Shown piece by piece: positions 1 to 7,762 of a DNA stretch of 56,783 nt (within the stretch, counting starts at the first letter, position 1; the number at the start of each line of letters is the position of its first letter). This stretch comes from Elusimicrobiota bacterium (GTDB lineage Bacteria; Elusimicrobiota; Elusimicrobia; UBA1565). Where the stretch lies: NCBI GenBank assembly GCA_016196755.1, contig JACPXC010000042.1:1-56783 (forward strand), given 5' to 3'. Made by a program: the position numbers and the translations under genes. The notes under the pieces were generated by a model, which was given only the letters and a program-made list of their open reading frames with translations, was not told the origin of the DNA and did no database searches.

Positions 1-42
1 ATACCCTTGAATTCCAAGCAACCCTGTGAGACAATCTTCTTG

Positions 43-94
43 CATCTGGTGCGGCCTCCTTGTCCTAAGCAACAAGAAGTTACCGCATCAGATG
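43..94. repeat. imperfect hairpin downstream of the RAYT transposase
   Basis: Arms 43-54 (CATCTGGTGCGG) and 83-94 (CCGCATCAGATG) pair over 12 bases with one G-T wobble. A smaller CTTGT/ACAAG stem lies inside. IS200-like Y1 transposases recognise subterminal hairpins, so this could be the end of the element on the 3' side of the gene. The structure is seen in the sequence; its role as an element end is inference. Confidence 0.5.
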
Positions 95-115
95 TTTCGT
101 TTTACACGCTATTTC

Positions 116-904
116 CTACCCACAGTATCCCGTCATGAGCCAAAAACTTGCGATGGCGCTTACGCCATAACCGTTCGCCGTCGCAATCTCCGTGAAGCTA
201 CGGCGGAACCGGCTGACGGCTCGGGGTCGGCTTCCTTGCCTCTTCTCATCGGGAGTTGGCTCCGACTCTGGGACTTCCAGCACCAACTCCTCCAAAGTTT
301 TGATCGCTTCCGGTTTCCTTTCGTCCGGCGGGGAAGCAGGCTCGAAGCTTGGCTGAAAATCCGATTCCTCTTCCATCAAGGTCAGATATCGCCGCCGCGC
401 CGATGCCGGATCATCTCCCAGCAGGGAGAAGGTTCGATCCAAAGCGAGGAGCGTGGAGCGTACCCCTCCCACGAATTGCCGATGGCTGGACCAGAGCCAC
501 TCGCCCGGCGTTTCAACCAGGCCCGCTTCCACTGGATTGCGATGGATGTAGCGGAGCGCCGCCAAAAAATAGGCCTCATCGAGGCAGGGCTTGGCCAAAA
601 AGCGGGACTGAAAGAGATGTCCGAGACGTCTATTAGTCTTGTTGTAGTACCGAGCATAACGGCAAAGGATTCGCCGCATGACATCTCCGATGGGGATGAG
701 ACCGGTCTCGATAAGGAGGTGAAAGTGATTTCCCATCAGACAGTATGCCAAGACGAAAACGCGACACCGCCGCGTCACCTCCTCCAGGATTCCAAGGAAA
801 ATCAGCCGGTCGTCGACCGTCTTGAAGATCGGGTCCCCACCGTTTCCCCGACCCATCACGTGGCTTAGCGTCTTCGGAGCGTGGAGTCTTCTCGGGCGGC
901 CCAT
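116..904 (-). CDS. IS200-like / REP-associated tyrosine transposase (RAYT, Y1 family)
   Basis: The 262-aa protein has the Y1_Tnp layout: an N-terminal HVMGRGN stretch, the HUH metal-binding pair in NHFHLL (H60, H62), and the catalytic tyrosine in LRYIHRNPVEAG (Y119). These enzymes nick and join single-stranded DNA at hairpin-forming ends. The C-terminal 110 residues are longer than in minimal IS200 transposases, which is typical of RAYTs. The ATG at 904 was preferred over an in-frame GTG at 910; neither has a Shine-Dalgarno site. The core looks intact. Hairpins lie on both sides (43-94 and 920-942). It is the only transposase gene I recognise in the window. Confidence 0.85.
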   Translation of the reverse strand: MGRPRRLHAPKTLSHVMGRGNGGDPIFKTVDDRLIFLGILEEVTRRCRVFVLAYCLMGNHFHLLIETGLIPIGDVMRRILCRYARYYNKTNRRLGHLFQSRFLAKPCLDEAYFLAALRYIHRNPVEAGLVETPGEWLWSSHRQFVGGVRSTLLALDRTFSLLGDDPASARRRYLTLMEEESDFQPSFEPASPPDERKPEAIKTLEELVLEVPESEPTPDEKRQGSRPRAVSRFRRSFTEIATANGYGVSAIASFWLMTGYCG

Positions 905-911
905 ACCCACA

Positions 912-942
912 AGTACGCAAAAGGGCCAAAAAAGTTCCCTTT
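912..942. repeat. REP-like element copy 1, upstream of RAYT
   Basis: A 29-nt sequence (912-940) beginning AGTACGC and ending GTTCCCT recurs at 56184-56212 with 26 of 29 bases identical. This copy also forms a hairpin, AAAGGG (920-925) with CCCTTT (937-942), around an A-rich loop. It sits just upstream of the minus-strand transposase start, as REP sequences do around RAYT genes. Confidence 0.6.
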
Positions 943-945
943 CTC

Positions 946-959
946 AAGTCCGGCACCGA
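946..959. repeat. 14-bp direct repeat, left copy
   Basis: AAGTCCGGCACCGA here is identical to 1813-1826. The two copies bracket the TauE/SafE gene. An inverted partial copy (TGCCGGAC) lies at 1747-1754. Confidence 0.6.
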
Positions 960-975
960 CCAGGGGAGGAGGCCT

Positions 976-1704
976 TCAGCCGACGATGCAGGCGTAGAGC
1001 AGGCGGCAGGCCAGGGCCGTCGTCGCCGTCTGCACGGCCCGGCGCATCGTCTCGCGCTCGAGCAGGCTGAGGACATGCTTGCCGGCGAAGATCCCGAGCG
1101 CGGAGGCGGCAAGTAGGGTTAGGATCAAAGAGGAATGGGGCGCGGCGTCGAATCCGTGGTGGAAGTAGACCAGGACGGTCCCGGCGCGCATGACGATCTG
1201 ACAGGCGGCCTTCGTGCCGATGAAGGCCTCTTTGTCGAGGTGGGCACGCAGCAAGAACGGAGCCACCAGCAGGGCGCTGATGCCCGCGAAGACCCCGCAG
1301 AAGCCGATGAGGGCTCCGAGCATGGCGTATTCCCGGCGCGTCGGCGCGGGAGCGTTCTCCGTGGGTATCCAGGTCGCCGCCAGCACGATCAGGCCCAGAA
1401 AGATCAGAAGGATAGGCGTGGAGAAAGGTACGTAGACGAGCGAAGCCAGCCCGACCCCGACGGCCGACCCGGCGCTGAAGGGGACGAGGATCGAGAAGTC
1501 GAGCTTGTTGCGAAAAGCCAAGGCGCGCAAGGCGTCGTTGCCCAGCCAAGCCAGAGCGTAGATCGGCAGGGCGATTTCGGAGGGGTAGACGCCGAGGAGC
1601 CCGAGCAGGAGGAGCGATCCCCCTGCCAGCCCGACGACGCTGGAAACGGTTCCGGCAAAGAGGGCGGCGGCGGCTAGGGGGAGGAACTCGGTCATCAAAT
1701 TCAT
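976..1704 (-). CDS. TauE/SafE family membrane permease
   Basis: The 242-aa polytopic protein begins with FLPLAAAALFAGTVSSVVGLAGG, the N-terminal glycine-rich helix of the TauE/SafE family. A second repeat of the family follows around GALIGFCGVFAGISALL. Members export or import small organosulfur anions or other organic anions; the substrate cannot be read from sequence. About eight hydrophobic segments are visible and the length is normal. The ATG at 1704 was chosen; an in-frame GTG at 1731 would add nine residues. No partner gene lies nearby. The gene sits between the RAYT element and a 14-bp direct-repeat copy. Confidence 0.85.
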   Translation of the reverse strand: MNLMTEFLPLAAAALFAGTVSSVVGLAGGSLLLLGLLGVYPSEIALPIYALAWLGNDALRALAFRNKLDFSILVPFSAGSAVGVGLASLVYVPFSTPILLIFLGLIVLAATWIPTENAPAPTRREYAMLGALIGFCGVFAGISALLVAPFLLRAHLDKEAFIGTKAACQIVMRAGTVLVYFHHGFDAAPHSSLILTLLAASALGIFAGKHVLSLLERETMRRAVQTATTALACRLLYACIVG

Positions 1705-1746
1705 GATGCGCAGAGACCGGGCACCTCTCACGGGACCGAGGACCCA

Positions 1747-1826
1747 TGCCGGACATAGGTCCTAATACTGCCCCCAGAAAGACACCCCTCCGCGTCAAAA
1801 AGCCAATAGCCAAAGTCCGGCACCGA
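1747..1826. repeat. repeat cluster with right copy of the 14-bp direct repeat
   Basis: TGCCGGAC (1747-1754) is inverted relative to GTCCGGCA (1815-1822). The right copy of AAGTCCGGCACCGA is at 1813-1826. AGGACC and GGTCCT arms surround the first motif. The 147-base gap between TauE and the next gene is otherwise without features I recognise. Confidence 0.45.
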
Positions 1827-1836
1827 AGTTAGAAGC

Positions 1837-1842
1837 TAGAAT
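1837..1842 (+). promoter_or_regulatory. -10 box of gene at 1852
   Basis: TAGAAT ends 9 nt before the ATG at 1852. No clear -35 and no Shine-Dalgarno site are visible, so any leader would be only about 2-3 nt. Confidence 0.45.
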
Positions 1843-1851
1843 GGCTCCGGG

Positions 1852-3423
1852 ATGGAGCCTTCCCTGACCCGGGCGCAAGCGGCGGCCTTAGCGGCCTCGG
1901 CCGCGGCGGCGGTGTTCGTCGCCACCGCCGTCCTGCGCTTCCCCGGCGCCCAAAGCCTGGAGTTCTGCCATTACGGGGAGATCGGCCGCCGGATCGTCGC
2001 GGGGGAAGGGCCGGTGACAGGAGTGCTCTACCCGGCCGAGGCCGCCCTGTTGGCCGTGGGAGGGGAGACGTTCGGCGCGGCGGTGGCGCCTCTGGGCCGC
2101 TTCCCTCTCTTCGCGTTCCTGACCGGCGCCTGCGAAGCCCTGCTCGGGGACACCGACGCGGCCGTCCTGACCGCCGCGGGACTGGCCCTGGCCGGCGCCG
2201 CCGCGGCGGCGGCCTGGACCCTCTTTCCTCTATTAGGGCCCTCCGGCGCCTTGGCTGCCTCCCTGATGTTCGCCTGGAGCCCATCGGTGGTGCGCGGGTT
2301 CGCGCTCTGGGGCTATCCGGACCTCAGCTTCTGCGCTCTCCTTCTCCTGTTCCACGAAGCTTGGCTCGAGCGCGGCAAACCGTGGCGGACCGGCCTGTTG
2401 GCCGGCCTATGCTGGCTGGCGCGGCCGAACTTCGTGCTCTTCCTGCCGGTCTACGCCTGGGAGCTTTGGCGGGGCCCCGGCGTCGGCAAGCGCCGTTGGG
2501 CGGCGCGCACGGCAGGCGCGGCCTTTCTCGTGGCAGCACCTTGGGCGGCGCGCCAGAAGCTGGCGGGCGGCCCACTCCTCAACCCGAACTTCCTTTGGAA
2601 CCTCGCCACCGGCGTCCTCACGCCCGAGCCGGCCTGGCGCTACGTCCGGATCTTTTCGCTGAGCGACTTCGGACCCGAGCATGCCGTCCCGCTGGCGCTG
2701 AAGGCGCTGAGCGGCCTCGGCGGTTGGCTGAGCGCTTGGCCGACGCTCTGGCAGTTGGGACCGGCGCTGCCGCTGGCCGTCCTCGGGTTCGTCATGGCGC
2801 GTTCCAAAGACTCGTCGCGCCTGCTCGGGCTCAACCTGGGCCTGCTCGCCCTGCAAGCCGCGGCCTTCAGCCTCCTGCGCGTCGAACGCCTCGGCGAGCA
2901 CGTGGCCGGACGCTACGAACTGTGGTTCGCTCCCGCCTACGCCGCGGCCGTCGTGCTGGGAGCCCGGGCCCTGGCCGCGCGATTCCCTCTTCCCCGCTGG
3001 GCGCCTACCGTCGCGCTGGCTTGCCTGGCCGGCTGGTACGGGCGCTATTACGCGCTGCCCGAGCTGGGCTTCGGCCACCCCGCGGGCCTGCCGGCCGCCT
3101 GGCCTGAGCTGGCCCGCCTCGACGCCTCCGGCGACCCCTCGTTCGTGGCCACGAACATCCCGGCCCACGTCGGCTGGTACGCGCGCCGGCGCGCCGTCTT
3201 GCTCCCGGCGGGCCCCGAGGAGTTCGACCGCCTGCGTCGTCTCCTGCCGATAGGACCGATCCTGCTCTCCACGCTCGTCATCGGCCAGGTCGCCGACATG
3301 CCGTATTGGCTCTCCCTCCTCCGTCATCGCGACGAGGCCGACCGGTTCTGCGCGCGCTTCGGCTACCGGATCGCCTTCGTCAACCCGCAGGCCCTGCTCC
3401 TGCTCCCTTCCCCTGGGCCTTAA
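1852..3423 (+). CDS. polytopic membrane protein, GT-C glycosyltransferase-like
   Basis: The 523-aa protein has roughly ten or more hydrophobic segments rich in Ala and Leu, short charged loops, and a non-membranous C-terminal region of about 110 residues. The layout resembles lipid-phosphate-sugar-dependent GT-C glycosyltransferases (ArnT/PMT type) that act on the periplasmic face. An early CHYGEIGRRIVAGEGP loop could correspond to the family's first periplasmic loop, and ALWGYPDLSFCALLLLFHEAW is also GT-C-like. I see no decisive DD/DE catalytic motif, so the family is a structural guess. The gene stands alone, with a -10 box close to its ATG. Confidence 0.5.
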   Translation: MEPSLTRAQAAALAASAAAAVFVATAVLRFPGAQSLEFCHYGEIGRRIVAGEGPVTGVLYPAEAALLAVGGETFGAAVAPLGRFPLFAFLTGACEALLGDTDAAVLTAAGLALAGAAAAAAWTLFPLLGPSGALAASLMFAWSPSVVRGFALWGYPDLSFCALLLLFHEAWLERGKPWRTGLLAGLCWLARPNFVLFLPVYAWELWRGPGVGKRRWAARTAGAAFLVAAPWAARQKLAGGPLLNPNFLWNLATGVLTPEPAWRYVRIFSLSDFGPEHAVPLALKALSGLGGWLSAWPTLWQLGPALPLAVLGFVMARSKDSSRLLGLNLGLLALQAAAFSLLRVERLGEHVAGRYELWFAPAYAAAVVLGARALAARFPLPRWAPTVALACLAGWYGRYYALPELGFGHPAGLPAAWPELARLDASGDPSFVATNIPAHVGWYARRRAVLLPAGPEEFDRLRRLLPIGPILLSTLVIGQVADMPYWLSLLRHRDEADRFCARFGYRIAFVNPQALLLLPSPGP

Positions 3424-3474
3424 GAAGGAAGGCGTTTGGGCCTGTCGGCCCTCCCTAGTCAGTATCGACCGCCC

Positions 3475-3480
3475 TATACT
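3475..3480 (+). promoter_or_regulatory. -10 box, leaderless start at 3487
   Basis: TATACT ends exactly 6 nt before the ATG. Transcription would begin at or next to the start codon. The -35 region is not recognisable. Confidence 0.6.
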
Positions 3481-3486
3481 TCAGGT

Positions 3487-5064
3487 ATGCGGCGCTCAAT
3501 AGCGGCCTGGCTGGCGTTGTCCCTCTGCGCGCCCCAGGCTTGGGGGCAGACCGGGCGCGCCGCGCGTCCCGTCCCCGTCGTCCCAGTCCATACCGCCCCA
3601 GGCTTCGCCCCAACAGCCGCCCCGGTCTCCTTAACCAACTCGGCCGTTTCTCTGCCGTCCCTTCCGACTCTAGCGGCCCCGGCGTCCATCTCTCCCGCCG
3701 CCGCGGTCGCGCCGCAAGCCTCCGCAGTAGCCGCACCGGCCGCCGCCGCATTCATCCCCGCCGTTCCCCAAGCTGCCGTCGCCGAGGGTTCCCTCCTCCC
3801 TGCCGCGGCCGCCGCGGAAGCCGCCGCAGCCTTCGAGCCGACCCGATCCGGCAACCGGGAGACCAGCACCGCGCGGCTGAGGGCTCTCTCCTTGACCGCC
3901 GAGGTCGAGCCGCTCTGGACGGGCGGCGTCCGTCGGGGCGCCGATGCGGGCGCCGTGGCGGCCCGGACGTCGGGGCGCGCGCGGCCGTCTTTACTCGCGG
4001 CCTCGCCGCTGGCCGCCAACGCCGTGGCGGAACCAGCCCGTGCCCCCGAGCCGATCGCGATCCCCGAGCGGTCGTGGTCGCAGGGCCTTAAGGACTGGCT
4101 GCATTACGCCCAGATCACCGGCAGCTCGCTGTGGTGGTACACCTTCCCGCGGCTAGTCGAGCGCTGGAACGAGGTCGCGGAATCCCTCGAGAAGTCCGAG
4201 GGCAAACCGCGGGCCGTCCGGTCCATCATGGGCTTTTTCATCGCCCATCGCGTCCTGGGCTCGACCGGCAGCTACGCCCCGATGGGCTTCCGGGTCGCGG
4301 CCAACCAGGTCGTCGTCGACGACGCCTGGCGCATCTACGACGCCTACTTCGCCGATGACGCAGCTTCGCGCGCCGCCTTCGGCCGCTTGATCGCGCGCTC
4401 CCTGCGCTTCAACCCCAACCGGCGCTCCACCCAGTTCCGCAAGATCGTCTTCCACGCCCTGCGCGAGGCGGCCACGATGGACCCCGCGGCCGTGCCGGCC
4501 TTCTTCGACTCCCTGGCCACCGACGAGAAGGCCGCCGCGCTGGCCGATTACCAGGCCACGGCCCAGCCGCGGATCCTGGCCCGCTTCGAGACCCTGGCCA
4601 ACGCCGTCATCCTGGAGCTAAACGCCTCCCTGCCGGCCGGCCGGCGCGTGGTCGGCGCGGTGCTGCTGGGCAGCTTCGCTAACGGCGCGGCAGGCCCGGG
4701 CAGCGACTTGGACCTCCAGACCATCTCCGAGGACGGCGGGGCGTCCTACAACGAGGAGTTCCTCAAGCGCCTCAAGGCCCGCTGGAAGGCCGAGGGCGTG
4801 CCATCGCACCCGGTCTCAGGCTTCGAGTACGGACTGCCGCTCTCGAAGGATCTGATCACCCGGGTCCACCACGAGCCGTACATGGTGGTCTCGCCCTATC
4901 CCGAGGTGGTCGCCGCGCTGGCCGCCGCGCCCGGCGAGATGAAGGATGCCGATATGAAGCGCGGCGTCCAGGGTTTGGCCTTCGTGTGGGCTTATTCGGC
5001 GCTCCTCGCCGCCGTGCTGATGCTCTACGAGGGCTGGCGCCGGCTCGTCCGGCGCCTGGCCTAG
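3487..5064 (+). CDS. secreted nucleotidyltransferase-domain protein with Ala/Pro-rich leader
   Basis: The 525-aa protein starts with a signal peptide (MRRSIAAWLALSLCAPQAWG) followed by about 170 residues made almost only of Ala, Pro, Val and Ser. A folded region follows. Around residues 391-408 it contains VLLGSFANGAAGPGSDLDL, the GS-x-x-x-G...D-x-D signature of the nucleotidyltransferase fold (MNT/KNT type). A single hydrophobic helix (LAFVWAYSALLAAVLML) near the C-terminus could anchor it. NTase enzymes are normally cytosolic, so the predicted export is odd. The ATG at 3487 was preferred over one at 3436 because of the signal peptide and the -10 box 6 nt upstream. Function unknown. Confidence 0.7.
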   Translation: MRRSIAAWLALSLCAPQAWGQTGRAARPVPVVPVHTAPGFAPTAAPVSLTNSAVSLPSLPTLAAPASISPAAAVAPQASAVAAPAAAAFIPAVPQAAVAEGSLLPAAAAAEAAAAFEPTRSGNRETSTARLRALSLTAEVEPLWTGGVRRGADAGAVAARTSGRARPSLLAASPLAANAVAEPARAPEPIAIPERSWSQGLKDWLHYAQITGSSLWWYTFPRLVERWNEVAESLEKSEGKPRAVRSIMGFFIAHRVLGSTGSYAPMGFRVAANQVVVDDAWRIYDAYFADDAASRAAFGRLIARSLRFNPNRRSTQFRKIVFHALREAATMDPAAVPAFFDSLATDEKAAALADYQATAQPRILARFETLANAVILELNASLPAGRRVVGAVLLGSFANGAAGPGSDLDLQTISEDGGASYNEEFLKRLKARWKAEGVPSHPVSGFEYGLPLSKDLITRVHHEPYMVVSPYPEVVAALAAAPGEMKDADMKRGVQGLAFVWAYSALLAAVLMLYEGWRRLVRRLA

Positions 5065-5066
5065 CC

Positions 5067-5618
5067 TTACTCGCCGCCGCCGGGGTCTCCGCCGGGATCC
5101 CCTCCGCCGTCTCCGCCGTAGCCGCCGTAGCCGCCTCCGCTCGGGGCGCCGCCGGACATCGCCGGCAGCCTCCCGGCGGCGGCGATCGCCGCCGCCGCCG
5201 CGTCGGAATCTCCGCCTCCTCCGCCCGCGGCCGAGGCCGCGGCCGCCGCGGCGTCCTCGGGCGAGCCCTCCTCGCCGCCGGATTCCTCGAAGGACTTCTT
5301 GCGCTGCAGCTTCTTTCTGGCGCCGCCCTTCCTCTTGGCCGGCTTCGACTTCTCGACCGTGGGGGTCTCCTCGGGGTCCGGTGAATCCACGTCGACGTCG
5401 TCGAGCTTGAGTTTCTCCTTCTTCGCGGCCTTGGGCATCTTCTGGTAGATGGGCCGGCCCTTGGCGTCGAACTTGTAGACGCTCTTGCCGGCCTCGATCG
5501 AGGGAGAGATGTATTTCGACTCCGCCTTCGGAGGGTCCTTCTCCTTTCTCTTTGGTTTCGACTCGGCCGTCGTGGCCAGCAACGCTAGGGCGCAAAGGGC
5601 GGCGAATAAACGCGTCAT
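5067..5618 (-). CDS. small secreted Lys- and Gly-rich protein
   Basis: The 183-aa protein has a signal peptide (MTRLFAALCALALLATTAES), a lysine-rich middle containing VYKFDAKGRPIYQKMPK, and a low-complexity tail of Ala and Gly runs ending in repeated GGDPGG. I recognise no family. It ends 2 nt from the convergent gene at 5064. A good promoter (TTGAAC, 17 nt, TATACT) ends 6 nt before its ATG. It is divergent from the ABC transporter genes. Confidence 0.7.
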   Translation of the reverse strand: MTRLFAALCALALLATTAESKPKRKEKDPPKAESKYISPSIEAGKSVYKFDAKGRPIYQKMPKAAKKEKLKLDDVDVDSPDPEETPTVEKSKPAKRKGGARKKLQRKKSFEESGGEEGSPEDAAAAAASAAGGGGGDSDAAAAAIAAAGRLPAMSGGAPSGGGYGGYGGDGGGDPGGDPGGGE

Positions 5619-5624
5619 ATTCGG

Positions 5625-5653
5625 AGTATAGCCCCGGTATCGTCGAGGTTCAA
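5625..5653 (-). promoter_or_regulatory. promoter for gene starting at 5618 (leaderless)
   Basis: On the minus strand TTGAAC (5653-5648), a 17-nt spacer and TATACT (5630-5625) precede the ATG by exactly 6 nt. Confidence 0.65.
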
Positions 5654-5657
5654 TGGG

Positions 5658-5687
5658 TTGGCGCGAAATCCTTCGGTGCCCTATACT
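5658..5687 (+). promoter_or_regulatory. promoter for the ABC transporter operon (leaderless)
   Basis: TTGGCG (5658-5663), an 18-nt spacer and TATACT (5682-5687) lie ahead of the ATG at 5694, with a 6-nt gap. It is divergent from the 5625-5653 promoter within a 75-nt intergenic region. Confidence 0.6.
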
Positions 5688-5693
5688 ACCCCC

Positions 5694-6491
5694 ATGTCCG
5701 CCCCTGTCCTCCGCCTGGATTCCGTGGCCTGGAAGGTCGGCTGGACCAAGACCATCATCTCGGACATCGACTTGGCCTTCCGGGCCGGGCAGCTCTCGGC
5801 CCTGATCGGCCCCTCCGGCTGCGGCAAGACCACCGTCCTCAAGTGCCTGCTGACCTTGCTGCGTCCCTCCACGGGCAAGGCGAGTTGGGACGGGTCCGAC
5901 CTCTGGCCCCAGCGGCGCCAATGGCGCGCCCGGGTCGGCTACGTCCCCCAGGACGACGTCGTCCACACCGCGCTGACGGTCCGCCAGGCCCTGACCTACG
6001 CCGCCCGCCTGCGGCTCGACGCCGGCACGGAGGCCGCGGCGATCGACAAACGCGTCGAGTCGATCGCCAGACTCCTCGGCCTCGACGAGCGCCTCAAGCT
6101 CCGCATCGCGCGGCTCTCGGGAGGCCAGCGCAAGCGCGTCAATATCGGCGTGGAGCTCGTGGCCGACCCCGACATCCTCGTGCTCGATGAGCCGGCCTCC
6201 GGTCTCGACCCGGCCACCGAGGGGGACCTGGTGCACCTGCTCAAGGGCCTCGCCGCGGCCGGCCGCCTGGTCGTCATGACCACGCACTCGATGGAGTACC
6301 TGGACGAATGTCACAAGGTCGTCTTGTTGATGAAGGGACGCGTGGTGTTCAGCGGCTCGGCCCCGGAGATGCTGGCGCATTTCTCGGCGCCGCATCCCGC
6401 CGAGGTCTTCCGCGTCCTGCGCACGGCCGACGCCGACGACTGGGCCTCGCGCTGGCGAGGCTCCCCCCTGTCCGCCAGGGCGGCCGCATGA
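5694..6491 (+). CDS. ABC transporter ATP-binding protein, ABCG-like
   Basis: The 265-aa nucleotide-binding domain has Walker A GPSGCGKTT (39-47), the signature LSGGQRKRVNIG, Walker B with the catalytic glutamate ILVLDEPASGLDP, and a switch histidine in MTTHSMEYLDE. The LSGGQRKR signature followed by VNIGVEL resembles ABCG-type exporters (eye-pigment/White family). It should hydrolyse ATP to drive the permease encoded next, with which it overlaps by 4 nt (ATGA). The substrate is unknown. The ATG at 5694 was chosen because a -10 box lies 6 nt upstream. Confidence 0.9.
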   Translation: MSAPVLRLDSVAWKVGWTKTIISDIDLAFRAGQLSALIGPSGCGKTTVLKCLLTLLRPSTGKASWDGSDLWPQRRQWRARVGYVPQDDVVHTALTVRQALTYAARLRLDAGTEAAAIDKRVESIARLLGLDERLKLRIARLSGGQRKRVNIGVELVADPDILVLDEPASGLDPATEGDLVHLLKGLAAAGRLVVMTTHSMEYLDECHKVVLLMKGRVVFSGSAPEMLAHFSAPHPAEVFRVLRTADADDWASRWRGSPLSARAAA

Positions 6492-7228
6492 GACGCCGCC
6501 CTGGTTTCCGCGCCCAACTCGACGTCCTCATCGACCGCGTCTTGGCCGTCCACATGGGGTCGGCGGGGACGATGCTCCTGCTCGCCGCGCAGGCACCGGC
6601 CATCGGCGCCTGCGTGGGCCTGGCCTGGCGCGCCGCCTCGCCCACGGCCTCCGCCCATTTCGTCATGTCGGTGGCGGCGGTCTGGATGGGCTGCATGAAC
6701 GCCTGTACGGCCATCGTCCAGGAGCGCGCGGTCTTCGACCGCGAGCGCATGTTCGACCTGGACATCCGCGCCTACCTGCTCTCGAAGCTGGCCGTGCTGG
6801 CGACGCTGGGGGCCGTGCAGGCCGCCCTCCTCCTCGCTTCGGCCGGCGCGCTCATGCACCTGCCCGCCTCGCCGCGGGCCTTGGCCCTCGAGTTCCTGGC
6901 CTTGACCGCGACGAGCGCCGCGGCGGCGGCGCTCGGGCTGTGCATCTCGGCCTTCGCCAAGAGCGCCCAAGGGGCGGTCGTGATCGTTCCCATACTGCTC
7001 ATCCCCCAGGTGGTGTTCTCGAAGCTGATCCTGCGCGAAGCCATCGAGCGCGACGTGCCCAAGTGGCTCCACCGGCTGACCCTGACCAAGTGGTGCTTCG
7101 AAGCTTTGGAGAACGCCCCCAATGACGTAAAATGGCTCGACCAGATGGGCGCCTGGGCGGCGCTGGCGGCCTGGACGGCCGTCTTCTTCTCCGTCGCCGC
7201 CTTCAAGCTCCGGCTCGACGACTCATGA
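6488..7228 (+). CDS. ABC-2 type transporter permease
   Basis: The 246-aa protein has about six hydrophobic segments and the general look of ABC2_membrane domains, including a cytoplasmic connector with VQERAVFDRERMFDLDIRAY before a long helical bundle. That segment resembles the coupling region of ABCG-family permeases. The start ATG overlaps the ATPase stop (ATGA), which implies translational coupling and a shared exporter complex in the inner membrane. The next gene overlaps in the same way. Confidence 0.85.
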   Translation: MRRRPGFRAQLDVLIDRVLAVHMGSAGTMLLLAAQAPAIGACVGLAWRAASPTASAHFVMSVAAVWMGCMNACTAIVQERAVFDRERMFDLDIRAYLLSKLAVLATLGAVQAALLLASAGALMHLPASPRALALEFLALTATSAAAAALGLCISAFAKSAQGAVVIVPILLIPQVVFSKLILREAIERDVPKWLHRLTLTKWCFEALENAPNDVKWLDQMGAWAALAAWTAVFFSVAAFKLRLDDS

Positions 7229-7686
7229 AAAAGCTCATCGCCTTCCTCGTCCTTGCCGGGTCCGGCGCCGGCTTCTTCCTGGCGGCCTCCAACGGCTACG
7301 TCCCCGGGGTCGGCGGCCACAAGGCGGTGCTGATCGTCAAGTCGCGGCGCTTCATGGAGTGCCTCAAGTTCAAGGAGTTCAAGGAAGCCGCCCGCTTCCA
7401 CCACCCTCAGGACCTCAAGGAGCGCCCCGACATCCCCAAGATGCTCGAGGACTTTTTCCTGATCCCGCCCGAGAACCTCGACGTGAAGGACGTGCGCGTG
7501 GACTACGTCGAACTCGACTCCACGCGGGTGCGCGCCAAGGTGCGCGTGACCTCCACCGTCGAGGTCCTCAACAGGAAGGAGACCCGCGACCCCGAGGCGA
7601 TGCTGTATTGGCGCCTCGAGAATGGAGAGTGGTACCTCGACCTGCGCACTACCCTCGAGCGCGGCAGAAACCCCGTCGGCGGCTAG
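7225..7686 (+). CDS. membrane-anchored or secreted protein of the ABC operon
   Basis: The 153-aa protein begins with a hydrophobic segment (MKKLIAFLVLAGSGAGFFLAA) that could be a signal peptide or anchor. A soluble domain follows with alternating acidic and aromatic residues (VRVDYVELDSTRVRAKVRV, MLYWRLENGEWYLDLR). That pattern looks like a small alpha+beta fold such as the NTF2-like or DUF4878 type, though this is a weak impression. It overlaps the permease by 4 nt, so it probably works with the exporter. Confidence 0.75.
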   Translation: MKKLIAFLVLAGSGAGFFLAASNGYVPGVGGHKAVLIVKSRRFMECLKFKEFKEAARFHHPQDLKERPDIPKMLEDFFLIPPENLDVKDVRVDYVELDSTRVRAKVRVTSTVEVLNRKETRDPEAMLYWRLENGEWYLDLRTTLERGRNPVGG

Positions 7687-7762
7687 CGCCCGCTCCAAAA
7701 TCCTTCCCAAGGGGCCCTTGAAATCCCGGATTCCAGGGGGCACACTGGAGGCGGAGGCCGAT

